Assembly: GCA_044378055.1 (NCBI GenBank)
Contig: JBILXY010000006.1
Coordinates: 1-64,000 of the forward strand
DNA length: 64,000 nt
Direction: 5' to 3'
Source: JBILXY01 sp044378055
Lineage (GTDB): Bacteria > Patescibacteriota > JACMRA01
Position numbers and translations under genes: made by a program
Notes under the pieces: generated by a model
Databases searched by the model: none
The model's input: the letters and a program-made list of their open reading frames with translations, nothing else
Told to the model about the DNA's origin: nothing
Shown: piece after piece, positions 45,601 to 53,232 of the stretch
Numbering within the stretch: the stretch's first letter is position 1
Layout of the letters: each line of letters starts with the position of its first letter

Positions 45601-45864
45601 TTCATTATCTCTTGCTCCTTGTGTGCCTACTTCTAAGTAAAATGGTCGCAGAGCAGTTTCTAATATCATTTTAGGGTCAATTTTTGCTTCATTAAGCTCG
45701 GCTTTAGTAGCTTCGGAGGCATTAGCATATTCTTGATTATATGAATTTCTTAGATGTTGAACTTCTGAAGCTGTTCCTGCTGAATCTTTTTCATATACTG
45801 AAGTAAGTCTCTGTTTTTTTGCTTCAATTCCTGAACTTAGTTTTGGGCTTTCTAGTGTTGGCAT
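39604..45864 (-). CDS. Giant protein of 2086 residues, unknown
   Basis: This is the largest gene in the window, about ten times the median. There is no N-terminal signal peptide. Residues 1-500 are helical and Ala/Glu/Lys-rich; a hydrophobic segment lies near 505-540. The middle (about 650-1900) is a long beta-like, Asn/Ser/Gly/Lys-rich stretch with patches such as VVGTAKSTISSG. The final 190 residues are Pro/Ala/Val-rich, ending VVAPVVNAPLP. I recognise no catalytic domain. Giant genes of this kind are often adhesins or surface proteins, but lack of a signal peptide argues for non-Sec export or an internal or cell-cell role. It lies six bases after the 176-residue gene. Confidence 0.75.
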   Translation of the reverse strand: MPTLESPKLSSGIEAKKQRLTSVYEKDSAGTASEVQHLRNSYNQEYANASEATKAELNEAKIDPKMILETALRPFYLEVGTQGARDNERMVEAQTAGKARNFWQKAGSWFEETAIRRGQDTYAGIAQTAETLITQVNKLGSKIGLDEESAMFASGKDNLKALTNLTEDIFADRVKYPDANSITEALRARIIERMVKPSVGGFLAGEGALIAYAISKYFNNSTSNALHEFKNNPNGTKVDYVLKNLTSKLVEARSTQAVLEGEKQGVEANLLRKTVLIQDKLKGSALGVTEGFDVIATLSSFGIGTVSSILTSVVKRAMGNNLTEAGRMQKIEAEVAQSDEFKAIYAKINSSKEAGKITEDEAKLVTQEALSKLSYNTYLEVINTEVEVNEAAAQRKQPKNWFRGNLAKFVDVAFAKNEKTSAQGKGYSESELRGIIANQEAKAQSFSAEEKSEAALELLKMINSDKTIIATAKTEDFVTNLRKEMSSTDRNGWQVAGLTVAYIAEAMVQSAVSGVYMSPLMIAGGVATSQITGGQFSFSGMKGASFGDAGLFERRMGVVFNVSGDLNAAENAQNVVISSAMRANAVGNIMSTVEMGANIGKMGAGWVDNNMLGGNVSKGLTTADNLTGNIVSKTATGISETSRFVNENIVGAAHRVTDFAARVAGTLWTPIDRFITPAAESKTPVNTLPQPAKAPKFDVLAQVAGNVVKGGTDNFKSGDTVKLQVGGSALDGKVLGRVGGDDNVKGAAVIRPNLEGVTVKETIDAGNVIPKLYDANGNEIKTTFRTAYLMKEDGSGNVATDAKGNKVVVFVTDGEIKGATQLSENTISSSPTVRADNNTAVNPAVKPEVITQNTAKPDVKNNVVPSNLSGNFRLTGGGENGLANRLMQAGLAEEKNGGVFIKQPTSININGRNIVIPVGQYSALTIANAARISDTSIQGLNNNPVAVSFGSASPDLTTQPKPVEVKSQTTVTSPNNLPNSLDALKQRTGLPVPVETAPSTNAKASEGKDTTASIQQSGKLNLDVSGVRNFVGGLGLQNNNMALAAELNSGIQGFGGQSLADIDKVVRELDSKSNTVLQRIAANFVANPNYKVDPETANLVLPGGLKVSEFAEIVSKNPAKALEYANRTTANTIGTLRADANFTGSFMVLPAGFTVTASGESKETSNVVGTAKSTISSGTLQGGISLPNSGLEGNAKPSLNIDKNGNVKLELPVFSNSQSNISEVSVTLPGNKVVSITNPEIINSLNSGKTVSYDTLLSAIYTTNPELGKSAGLISVDSAKPGALDIKSSDGKTSNYWKNVDILSPYAPQINKAIGDRLVYNPNVGDRVASTGSFAIVLSDLDNPKISNEAKAQILKDVQAFANNPDRLDPKKILNFSPEERAKYSAMLLIKERNPEILTKAVITPQDIAKLASGLNVNSVDSVIRANARRITGEDNRGLLQTDTPSQEKLNQILDEQAAAKRRANFGRRGAAWLDDKRPEYGVKQDVSDALKAMNAFSGNNDDFKSSYSYNGTISAKGFGVEEKASLSYENNGAVSRSISEALIDINRKNPQYESISSSAATFLGPLQLGNFYTDPTLNKLAIGLITAVAKPPLIGIFSIREQEEMKSSNFDAAALPTLSNSEIQNKAAILAFVNVMASDKDFEKRYIIGIGSDRLTPDEALFRAAGGVVSTEGKTSILLPNGERKEFANRAEAIKMLNEARSVYITVQGIRAENASISPNNIVIKDGLTVSTSDVTKGGSTFDKAQVPEIARIVQSEAKEVEDALKATNARLQELKADKNTSARLSTNSTPAGLAKLFPGMQVAFIGTGEYRNGDANVIKRADDNVTPIAYDAVQVAKAAEEFKRTGNPVILDIIDKLCDNKNPLTIRKGIPLGIETSGKLESKGGTNYSVAELNRIKEQNFAGSASVEPLKPPTKNEPKKEEPTPDQKELQPKENTVQNSNPTAQPGGVKPGPQQTGTGVEVKAPTPSATPGANNLPVQQATNPQNIAAPTPAVQPGANVNVQPLPQVAPQPVAPIPSNIAPATPSIPQVTPITPNVPVVPAPAVLPQPPVDVVPVVVAPPSVPFELAPSAPTVVAPVVNAPLP

Positions 45865-45870
45865 AAAAAT

Positions 45871-46401
45871 TTAATTTAATTGTTCTGTTTTTTCTGAAAA
45901 AGGGTTTGCAAATTGGAAATAAATATCCACGGCTTTTTGGTTTGGTATCATTTTGTATTCTAAACAGTATAAAATATATGTAGAAATACTATAAACCACC
46001 ATTTTATAGGCAAATTCTGGAAAACCTTGAATATAGATTCCAACTTTTAACAAAATTTCGTCGTAGCTTTCACTATCTGTAAAATCTTGAATTAATCTAG
46101 AATCAAAATCTGACTGATCTTCCAAAGCTAGTACCAAAGCTTGATTAAAAATTTGGATTAATAGTTTAGATTTTAAAAGTTCTATTTCTTCAGCACTCTT
46201 AGCTGCAATTTCTGGGCTATTTTTCTGCATCTGTGAAATTAAGTCTTTTACCAGCAAAGAATAAACATCCACAATTAGGATTTCATCTTTTTTAGTTACA
46301 CTTACTTTCCCTTCATCTTTAGAAGCATGTTTTTTTTCATCTTGCTCCCTTTTCTCTAAATACTTTTGTAACCTTAATTTATCTTGTTCTGATATTGGCA
46401 T
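45871..46401 (-). CDS. Helical soluble protein upstream of the giant gene, unknown
   Basis: The 176-residue product is acidic and helix-rich, with KKHASKDEGKVSV near the N-terminus and a Leu/Gln-rich middle. It has no membrane segment. Six bases separate it from the giant gene, so it should be cotranslated and may be a chaperone or partner of it. Its promoter and leader are regulated-looking (see 46409-46461). Confidence 0.65.
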   Translation of the reverse strand: MPISEQDKLRLQKYLEKREQDEKKHASKDEGKVSVTKKDEILIVDVYSLLVKDLISQMQKNSPEIAAKSAEEIELLKSKLLIQIFNQALVLALEDQSDFDSRLIQDFTDSESYDEILLKVGIYIQGFPEFAYKMVVYSISTYILYCLEYKMIPNQKAVDIYFQFANPFSEKTEQLN

Positions 46402-46408
46402 ATGATTT

Positions 46409-46461
46409 AGGATTAAATATCCTATTTAATATAGTTTATCATACAAAAAAAGCACTGTCAA
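46409..46461 (-). promoter_or_regulatory. Promoter and palindromic leader of the giant-gene operon
   Basis: TTGACA (46461 to 46456), 17 bases, TAAACT (46438 to 46433), then a leader of about 24 bases containing AGGAT (46409-46413) and ATCCT (46419-46423) around TAAAT. The palindrome could be an operator or an RNA hairpin before the start codon. Confidence 0.5.
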
Positions 46462-46514
46462 AAGTGCATAACTTGGTTTGGTTGATTGGAAAATTGGTGG
46501 GGTGGTTTTCGGGT

Positions 46515-46538
46515 GGCGACGCGGTGGTCGCCGCTACG
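46515..46538 (-). repeat. REP-like GTAG-tagged palindrome
   Basis: GGCGAC (46515-46520) and GTCGCC (46527-46532) pair around GCGGTG, followed by GCTACG, the complement of the tag. Confidence 0.6.
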
Positions 46539-46610
46539 ATACCAACTCCAATTCTCCCTTGTTCCTCGTGCCCCACAGGGCGGAGGGTTATTGGCTACGC
46601 GGTGGATAAT

Positions 46611-46634
46611 GGCGAGACAGGCTCGCCGCTACGG
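46611..46634 (-). repeat. REP-like GTAG-tagged palindrome
   Basis: GGCGAG (46611-46616) and CTCGCC (46622-46627) pair around ACAGG, followed by GCTACGG and preceded by AT. Near-identical to the element at 173-196. A half tag GGCTACGCGG lies 18 bases to the left. Confidence 0.7.
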
Positions 46635-46639
46635 TTACT

Positions 46640-47584
46640 TTATTGTATTTTTATGCTGAAAGCCCAGTCTATTAAATCGGCTATCATTTCTTTTTGCTTT
46701 TCTGGGAAAATTAACGATTCTAAATCTTGCAATACTTTATTCTTTATCTTTTCGCGAATTCCTTGAACAATTTCTGCTGAAGCAACGCTGTTTTGAACAA
46801 TTTTAATTTGTTGTTCTTTACCAATTTGCCACCATTCAAACTCTTCTTTGTCGCTTAGCCTGCTTAAATAAATAAAAGTTCTGAAATCTAAATCTATAGC
46901 ACTTTGATGCAAAATGCTAATTCCATGCATAATATCTTCCAATAATGTCCATTTTACTCCCTTGGGGTTTATAGGGTTTTCTTCCTTAGAAAAAGAGTAA
47001 ACAAAGCCAAGTAAGCAAGGTAAACCAATTAACACAAAGCTTTCCCGCCAACCCAAACTTTCAATATAGGCCGAAGTAGTTTTATCTTCTTCATACAGAA
47101 ATTTCTTGGAATTATGGATAGCAGCTTGAATTTGGTTCCACACATTTGGTTGTAAATATTTTTGAAGTTCAGGACTTGCCATTAAAATATCTACTAACAA
47201 TTGCTTTTGCTTGGCTTGAATAATAGCCATTTGCTGAGGAATAATATTGTTTTTAATATCATCTTTTAAAATATCATAAAGCCCAGGAACGCCGCGAAGT
47301 CTTACCGGAATTTTTCGTTTAAAATAGTTCTTGTTTTCTTCCTCTAAAACCTCTTGATGATGAATTAAATTCACCGTAAAACTTGTCCACTGACAATAAA
47401 AAGCCAGGTTGGTTTCAGCCCCACAATATTTTGCCAAAGAAAAGCTTAGAATTTCCTTATCTTTATTTAAAGTATTGCGAATGGGAGCAAGCAAATCGTA
47501 AAGCTGATTTCCAAAGTCTTCTTGAATTAAAACCAAGTTGGTTTCAGACAAAAAGTCGGTTAAATAGTTACTTTGAACAATCAT
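46640..47584 (-). CDS. Soluble helical protein, unknown
   Basis: From ATG 47584 (MIVQSNYLTDFLSETN) the product has 314 residues, mostly helical with many Glu, Lys, Gln and Leu; one hydrophobic stretch, ESFVLIGLPCLLGFVYSF, could be a membrane segment or a buried core. I recognise no family. An in-frame TTG at 47623 is a less likely start. A promoter TTGACA-17-CAAATT lies upstream; it is divergent from gyrA. It may belong functionally with the giant-gene operon 240 bases downstream. Confidence 0.6.
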   Translation of the reverse strand: MIVQSNYLTDFLSETNLVLIQEDFGNQLYDLLAPIRNTLNKDKEILSFSLAKYCGAETNLAFYCQWTSFTVNLIHHQEVLEEENKNYFKRKIPVRLRGVPGLYDILKDDIKNNIIPQQMAIIQAKQKQLLVDILMASPELQKYLQPNVWNQIQAAIHNSKKFLYEEDKTTSAYIESLGWRESFVLIGLPCLLGFVYSFSKEENPINPKGVKWTLLEDIMHGISILHQSAIDLDFRTFIYLSRLSDKEEFEWWQIGKEQQIKIVQNSVASAEIVQGIREKIKNKVLQDLESLIFPEKQKEMIADLIDWAFSIKIQ

Positions 47585-47707
47585 AAATACAATAAGAAAA
47601 GGTTGAACCAAATTTGTAGCCAAAGCCCAGTTTTGTCAAAACCACATGTAATTTTTCTAAATAATTCCATGCCATAACATTAATCCTGTCATCTTCCCCT
47701 CATTCCC

Positions 47708-47736
47708 TTGACAAACTGCTTGCGAATAAGGAAATT
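47708..47736 (+). promoter_or_regulatory. gyrA promoter
   Basis: TTGACA at 47708-47713, 17 bases, GAAATT at 47731-47736 and six bases to the ATG at 47743, so transcription would begin at or next to the start codon. A second TTGTCA at 47633, overlapping the minus-strand -35, could give an additional start. Confidence 0.6.
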
Positions 47737-47742
47737 TAAAGC

Positions 47743-50370
47743 ATGCCCAACGATTCACTTTTTGATGATTCAATTTCCAACCAAGATTCCAACTTTGAAA
47801 CAAATGCAATTTCCAACGAAGAAACTAACATTGAAGCCAATATTGTAGAAAATATCCAAGATACCCTAGCCCAATATATGGAAGGAAGGGTGCAAACCAA
47901 AATTCTGGAAGAAGAGATGCAATCTTCATATTTACGCTACGCCATGAGTGTTATTGCAGCTCGTGCCTTACCTGATGTTCGTGATGGTTTGAAGCCAGTT
48001 CACAGAAGAATTATTTATGTAATGGAAAAAATGGGATTAACCCCAGGGGCAAAATACCGAAAATGTGCTCAAGTGGTGGGAGAAGTATTAGGTAAATATC
48101 ACCCTCACGGCGACACCGCAGTTTACGATGCTTTGGTTCGTATGGCCCAAGACTTTTCATTAAGATATCCTCTTGTTGATGGTCAGGGAAACTTTGGTTC
48201 AGTGGACGGAGATTCAGCTGCTGCTATGAGATACACTGAAAGCAAAATGGATAAAATTACTCCGTTTTTGGTTCAGGATATTGAAAAAGACACTGTAGAT
48301 TTTGTTGATAACTACGATGGAACCCAGCGCGAACCAAGAGTTTTGCCTGCTAAAGTTCCAAACCTTTTAATTAACGGAGCAACAGGAATTGCGGTTGGAA
48401 TGGCCACCAATATTCCTCCACATAATTTAGGTGAAGTTTGCCAGGCTTTAATGCATTTATTGTATAACCCAGAAGCTTCTATTGAAGAATTGGCTGAATT
48501 TGTGAAAGGACCAGATTTACCAACCGGAGGAACAATTTATGGAAAAGATGATATTTTAAATGCCTATAAAACTGGAAGAGGAAAATGCACCATGAGGTCT
48601 AAGTATGAACTTGGGGAAAGCCATATTTTAATTACCGAAATTCCTTACCAAGTTAATAAATCAGACTTAGTAGCTAAAATTGGGGAACTTGTTAAAGACA
48701 AAAAAATTGAAGGTATTCGTGATATTCGTGATGAAAGTAACAAGGAAGGTATTCGTATTATGGTAGAAACCAAGCGCGATGCCAGCCCTGAAGTTATTCT
48801 TAACCAACTTTTCCAACAAACTGATTTACAGCTTAATTTGCATTTTAACTTATTAGCTTTGGTAGATAAAGGAAGACAGCCAAAATTATTGAATTTGAAG
48901 CAGATTTTGGAAGAATTCATTCAACACAGAGAAGAAGTAATTATTAGAAGAACTAAATTCGACTTAAAGAAAGCTGAAGATGAATTGCACATTTTAGACG
49001 GTTTAAAAATTGCCTTAGACTTTATTGATGAAGTAATTAAACTTATTCGTGGTTCTGCAGATAAAACTGAAGCTGCAGAAAAACTTCAGGAAAGATTTAA
49101 TCTATCCGACAGACAAGTTGAGGCGATTTTACAAATGAGGTTGCAAACTTTAACCAGTTTAGACAGAAATAAAATTGAATCTGAAAGACAAATTAAAATT
49201 ACTTTGATCGCCGAGCTTCGTTTAATTCTTGAAAGCAGCGATAAGAGAAGATCTATTTTAGACGAAGAATTGCATGAAATTAGTGCCAAGTTTACTTCCC
49301 CAAGAAAGACAGTTCTAATTGCCCATTCTATAGATAATTACAGCAAGGAAGATTTCATTGAAGCCGAAGATGTGTTAGTGCAGCTTACCGCTTCACAATA
49401 TATGAAGGTTCTACCTTTAGACACTTTCAGGCAGCAAGGCAGAGGTGGACGAGGAATTACCAGTTTCAATCCTAAAGATGAAGATTGGGTAAAGAGCAGT
49501 TTAATTTGTAACAGCCACGATTATTTGTACTGTTTCACCAATTACGGCCGTGTGTTTAAATCTCGCGCTTTCGATTTACCAAGTGGAAGCAGAACAGGAA
49601 GAGGTCAAAGCTTAGTTAATTACTTAGAACTTAAAGATGGCGAACAAGTAACCAACATTCTAAGTTTAACCAAAGAACAAGACACCAACAAAGAAGGTTC
49701 TTTAATTTTTGCTACTAAGAAAGGATCGGTAAAACGAACTAACTTAGATCAATTCTCTAACTTAAGAAAAACCGGAATTATCGCTATTACTTTGAAGGAA
49801 GGGGATGAATTAGTTGGCGTTCTGCAAAGTTTAAACGAAGAAGATAACATTGTTTTATCTGCCAATAATGGTAAAACTGTAATTTTCTCTAGAACCCAGC
49901 TTTCTGCGTTAGGAAGAACAGCTCAAGGTGTTCGTGGAATGAAATTAAAAGCTAAAGAGCAATTAATTAGTTTACAAGTTTCCGACTTCCACTTCCAAGA
50001 TGGTGGTGAGGAAGAAAAAGATACTAATGGTCTAGATTTAGACGAAACCCCATCCAAAGAAAAAATCTTCCCATCTTTACTGGTTATTACCGAAAAAGGC
50101 TTTGGCAAACAAACCTATTTAGCCGATTACCGAAGAACAAATAGGGCTACCAGCGGTGTTAAAACCTTGAATGTAAGCAAGAAAAATGGTAAACCTGTTT
50201 TAGTAACAATTCTTACAGGTCAAGAAGAAAGCGTTTTGGTAACTTCTAAAAAAGGAATCACAATTCGCGTTTCCACCGATGATATTAACCAATTGGGCAG
50301 AAATACCCAAGGTATAAAAGTTATCAAACTAGAAGCCGGAGACGAAGTAATGACTGGCGGAATTTCCTAG
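47743..50370 (+). CDS. gyrA: DNA gyrase subunit A
   Basis: GyrA cuts and rejoins DNA for negative supercoiling. After an acidic 45-residue N-terminus come SYLRYAMSVIAARALPDVRDGLKPVHRR, the CAP domain with GKYHPHGDTAVYDALVRMAQ, and AAAMRYTESK with the catalytic Tyr. The C-terminal pinwheel starts with QQGRGGRGI, a GyrA-box-like motif. The length is 875 residues. The position equivalent to Ser83 of E. coli is a Thr in HPHGDTAVYD. gyrB is not in the window. Confidence 0.94.
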   Translation: MPNDSLFDDSISNQDSNFETNAISNEETNIEANIVENIQDTLAQYMEGRVQTKILEEEMQSSYLRYAMSVIAARALPDVRDGLKPVHRRIIYVMEKMGLTPGAKYRKCAQVVGEVLGKYHPHGDTAVYDALVRMAQDFSLRYPLVDGQGNFGSVDGDSAAAMRYTESKMDKITPFLVQDIEKDTVDFVDNYDGTQREPRVLPAKVPNLLINGATGIAVGMATNIPPHNLGEVCQALMHLLYNPEASIEELAEFVKGPDLPTGGTIYGKDDILNAYKTGRGKCTMRSKYELGESHILITEIPYQVNKSDLVAKIGELVKDKKIEGIRDIRDESNKEGIRIMVETKRDASPEVILNQLFQQTDLQLNLHFNLLALVDKGRQPKLLNLKQILEEFIQHREEVIIRRTKFDLKKAEDELHILDGLKIALDFIDEVIKLIRGSADKTEAAEKLQERFNLSDRQVEAILQMRLQTLTSLDRNKIESERQIKITLIAELRLILESSDKRRSILDEELHEISAKFTSPRKTVLIAHSIDNYSKEDFIEAEDVLVQLTASQYMKVLPLDTFRQQGRGGRGITSFNPKDEDWVKSSLICNSHDYLYCFTNYGRVFKSRAFDLPSGSRTGRGQSLVNYLELKDGEQVTNILSLTKEQDTNKEGSLIFATKKGSVKRTNLDQFSNLRKTGIIAITLKEGDELVGVLQSLNEEDNIVLSANNGKTVIFSRTQLSALGRTAQGVRGMKLKAKEQLISLQVSDFHFQDGGEEEKDTNGLDLDETPSKEKIFPSLLVITEKGFGKQTYLADYRRTNRATSGVKTLNVSKKNGKPVLVTILTGQEESVLVTSKKGITIRVSTDDINQLGRNTQGIKVIKLEAGDEVMTGGIS

Positions 50371-50394
50371 AAACAACCGAGTTATAAAAAAATT

Positions 50395-50414
50395 CCCTCC
50401 GTCAATTCGGAGGG
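50395..50414. terminator. Terminator shared by gyrA and 50421-50867
   Basis: CCCTCCG and CGGAGGG pair around TCAATT, with A-rich sequence on one side and TTT on the other, so it can act in both directions. Confidence 0.75.
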
Positions 50415-50420
50415 TTTGCA

Positions 50421-50867
50421 TTAGAAAATTGAATAGGATGATATTGTTTCCAGTTTCACCAGTCTTTGAAAAAAGTTGAGTTGATTTCCACATATAACCT
50501 GCTTATTAGTCTGAGACACTAAGGAAGTTCCAATGTAGGTAGATAATTTTCCCTCGAAAGCAATCACTTCAGACTTAACCTCAAGTGTAATATCATCCAA
50601 TGATGGCGTTAAACTCAAAGAGTTGCGAGATACACTTAGGCCGTGAAAATAAAAAAACCAATATTCCAAATTATGAGACAATTTAGCTGCCGTGATTATA
50701 TCATTTTGTAAAGAATTTTCTTCGCTGATATACTTCTCTGCATTCATCTGACAAATTTCATCATATGACAAAATTGGATTAGGCACCACTACAATATATT
50801 TGTTTTCAAATCCTGGGTATCTCACTCTAATCGTTATATAAGGAATACCATTAATCGGATCTATCAT
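50421..50867 (-). CDS. Small unknown protein
   Basis: The 148-residue product is soluble, beta-rich and has three Cys. It has no membrane segment. A weak GGAAAA lies about seven bases before the ATG, and a strong terminator follows. TTGCCT-17-CGTAAT is a possible promoter. Its layout resembles that of the other Shine-Dalgarno-bearing orphan genes. Family unknown. Confidence 0.55.
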   Translation of the reverse strand: MIDPINGIPYITIRVRYPGFENKYIVVVPNPILSYDEICQMNAEKYISEENSLQNDIITAAKLSHNLEYWFFYFHGLSVSRNSLSLTPSLDDITLEVKSEVIAFEGKLSTYIGTSLVSQTNKQVICGNQLNFFQRLVKLETISSYSIF

Positions 50868-50943
50868 TTCTAATTTTCCAACAATATCTACAGTTCTAAT
50901 TACGAATTAAATTTTATTTTAAGGCAAGTAATCTTGCAATACT

Positions 50944-51141
50944 CTATTTAACAAGCCACTTGTGGGTTCCAAGATCTACTAAAATCCAGTGCCTGTATCT
51001 GTTGAAAATTAAGAAAAGCAGTAAAGACAAAGGCGCACTAATCATGAAGATAACAAAAATATCTCCATTCGATTGGTTTACATTTTCAATAAAATTAGGG
51101 CCTAGAACGGTATCAAGCCAACTCTGCAAATCTGAATTCAT
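50944..51141 (-). CDS. Very small membrane protein
   Basis: The 65 residues include one hydrophobic helix (about 27-46) preceded by a polar segment with GPNFIENVNQSNGD. It has a good promoter on the minus strand, TTGACC-17-TAAAAT, nine bases before the ATG, which supports a real gene. Function unknown. Confidence 0.55.
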   Translation of the reverse strand: MNSDLQSWLDTVLGPNFIENVNQSNGDIFVIFMISAPLSLLLFLIFNRYRHWILVDLGTHKWLVK

Positions 51142-51277
51142 GTTATTTCTATTTTAAACCAGAGAATAAATATGGTCAAAACTTAGAATTTCCACGATAA
51201 CTTGCCTGTTTTGCTAATTTATGCTATTAATGATATAATACACCTTAATTAAGCAAATTGCTTTGCATTAAATATTT

Positions 51278-52048
51278 ATGAATCCAAACAAAGATGAACA
51301 ACCAAATCAGTCAAGTAATATTACTGGAGACTTTGCATTCTCAAAAACTGTACTTCCAGGATCAAAACTAGAAATTAATCAGGAAAATGAAGCTTTCTCG
51401 ACAACTATACTCCCAGACTCAAAAATGGAGATAAGCCAAGCTCAAAATAAACCCTCTTATTCAACACTACTTGAAAATAGATTACTTAATTTGCGTAAAC
51501 CTGTAGCAGCTGAAATCCCTAAAACTATACCTCAAACTATAACAGAACCAGTTCAGCCTATCACTGAAAATTTACCACAAGTAGGAACTCCATTATTCAC
51601 ACCACCTCAAAATAGGTTTACTCCAAACCTTGTTGAAAATTCCTCTGACAATTTATTTTCTTTACCACTTCCTGCTCCACTTGGAATTATTTCGCCTGCA
51701 GAAGCCGTGACTAAAGTTGCGCCTTTGTTTAATCAAACATTGAGCATACCTACTACAGTTCCTAACATTCCCCCTTCAAGTCTTAACCAAGTTCCAAATC
51801 TAACTCAATTTCAGACTCCAACGCCAGCCACTACCCAAATTAATAGACCAGCAATTCAAAATAATATTGCACCAGGACCAAGAAATGTTGCACCACCCAT
51901 TATTGGTAACCTCGATACAGTGAAAGAAAAACCAGAAATAACTCCTGATGATTTAAAAGGTATAAAATTATCAACTGCTAGAAATGGTGCTGTTATTAGC
52001 AATATAGTTAAATATCAAAGTATGCTTAAAATGGCTAGGAATGTTTAA
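51278..52048 (+). CDS. Pro/Asn-rich, probably disordered protein
   Basis: The 256-residue product is low in hydrophobic clusters and rich in Pro, Asn, Thr and Gln. Near the N-terminus the motif F-S-K-T-V-L-P-G-S-K-L-E-I is repeated with variation as F-S-T-T-I-L-P-D-S-K-M-E-I about 21 residues on. The last 50 residues (LKGIKLSTARNGAVISNIVKY) look folded and may be the functional part. No family recognised. Upstream lies TTGCCT-17-TATTAA. Confidence 0.6.
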   Translation: MNPNKDEQPNQSSNITGDFAFSKTVLPGSKLEINQENEAFSTTILPDSKMEISQAQNKPSYSTLLENRLLNLRKPVAAEIPKTIPQTITEPVQPITENLPQVGTPLFTPPQNRFTPNLVENSSDNLFSLPLPAPLGIISPAEAVTKVAPLFNQTLSIPTTVPNIPPSSLNQVPNLTQFQTPTPATTQINRPAIQNNIAPGPRNVAPPIIGNLDTVKEKPEITPDDLKGIKLSTARNGAVISNIVKYQSMLKMARNV

Positions 52049-52060
52049 AAATTACATTTC

Positions 52061-53146
52061 TTAGATATCTTTCTGCTGCTTTTGTAAATACAAAGAGTAA
52101 CCAAGGCTGCTTAAGATAAATATTATTTGAAATAAGGGTATCCAAATTTTTTGTTCTGTAGATAGCACAATTCCAAGCTGCGCAGTTATGATTACTAGTA
52201 ATACAGTTAACACCAAAACCTGCCTTTTATTTAGCCCTAAAGATAATAAACGATGATGCCAATGATTTCTATCCCCTGTTGTTAAGGGGTTTTTTCTTTG
52301 AAGCAAACGAATACTCCAAACTACAAATATGTCTAGTATAAACCAACCCAGGACAGTAACGGCAGTGGCGATTTTCGCCCCAGAAAGAATAGATAATACA
52401 CCAACCATAAAACCAATAATCATCGAGCCGCCATCACCTAGATAAACTTTGGCTTCAGGAAAATTGTAGGGCAAAAAACCTGAAATTCCAGCAGCCCAAA
52501 TTAAAGCAAATATAAAAATTAAAGGTTGATTAACCGATGGCAATACTGAAATAGAGGCAATTGTTAAAAAGGCAATAACCCCTACACTACTAACCAGGCC
52601 GTCTAGGCCGTCTAAAAGTTTTGTGGCAAATAAACAAAAACCAAGCCACAAAAATGCTAAAGCTTGTGGAACCAGAACAAAATTCAATGATAGGGTGTTG
52701 AAGGGATAGGACAAAGCTTCAATTTTCAACCCTCCCAAAAAAATACTTATTAAAATGGCAAGGCCCACTAAAGCAAATCTATACTTTGTGGAGATTTTAT
52801 TCATATCATCTAAAATACCGGCGATGGCTAAAATTGCAACTGAAATAAAAATCCAAATTAAGCGGAAAGATTCTAAATTATTTTGTAAATAAATTCTTAA
52901 CGAAAACCAATCAAACTTGTTGGCCAGCCACAGAAAAGCCATTAATAGAAGTGATGTAAAAACAAAACCAGTAGCACCCATTAAAGGAACTGATTGTTTA
53001 TGAAATTTTCTATGAATAGCAGAGTTTGGATCATCTTGGATTCCGAATTTCTTTGCTATTTTAATTACAAAAGGAACCACTGCCCAACTTATTAAAAAGG
53101 AGGCTATAAAAAAGAATAAACCAAGTAAATTTATTATTGTAGGAAT
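52061..53146 (-). CDS. MraY/WecA-type glycosyl-phosphate transferase, apparent ATT start
   Basis: This membrane enzyme transfers a sugar-1-phosphate to undecaprenyl phosphate. DDMNKISTKYR, LLDGLDGLVSSVGV, VYLGDGGSMIIGF and HWHHRLLSLGL are the family motifs; the HWHHR-like segment favours the WecA/TagO side over MraY. The first family transmembrane helix (NLLGLFFFIASFLISWAVV) is encoded upstream of the GTG at 53080, in frame, with no ATG. I therefore start at ATT 53146, seven bases after a TTGACA-16-TAAATT promoter. The GTG at 53080 would delete most of the first helix. Confidence 0.82.
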   Translation of the reverse strand: MPTIINLLGLFFFIASFLISWAVVPFVIKIAKKFGIQDDPNSAIHRKFHKQSVPLMGATGFVFTSLLLMAFLWLANKFDWFSLRIYLQNNLESFRLIWIFISVAILAIAGILDDMNKISTKYRFALVGLAILISIFLGGLKIEALSYPFNTLSLNFVLVPQALAFLWLGFCLFATKLLDGLDGLVSSVGVIAFLTIASISVLPSVNQPLIFIFALIWAAGISGFLPYNFPEAKVYLGDGGSMIIGFMVGVLSILSGAKIATAVTVLGWFILDIFVVWSIRLLQRKNPLTTGDRNHWHHRLLSLGLNKRQVLVLTVLLVIITAQLGIVLSTEQKIWIPLFQIIFILSSLGYSLYLQKQQKDI

Positions 53147-53152
53147 AGTTGA

Positions 53153-53213
53153 TAATTTATTTGATTAGGCTAATTTGTCAAACTTTGACCAAGCCAAGAT
53201 TGTAAGGTATAAT
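53153..53213. promoter_or_regulatory. Divergent promoters of the transferase and pilin genes
   Basis: Minus: TTGACA (53181 to 53176), 16 bases, TAAATT (53159 to 53154). Plus: TTGACC (53185-53190), 17 bases, TATAAT (53208-53213), 19 bases before the ATG at 53233. Confidence 0.65.
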
Positions 53214-53232
53214 AAGTAAAACGAGAAATTCT

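Noticed and set aside
46395..46766. Plus-strand ORF of 123 codons
   Set aside because: It crosses the giant-gene promoter region, two REP-like elements and the end of a minus-strand gene; composition does not look like protein coding.
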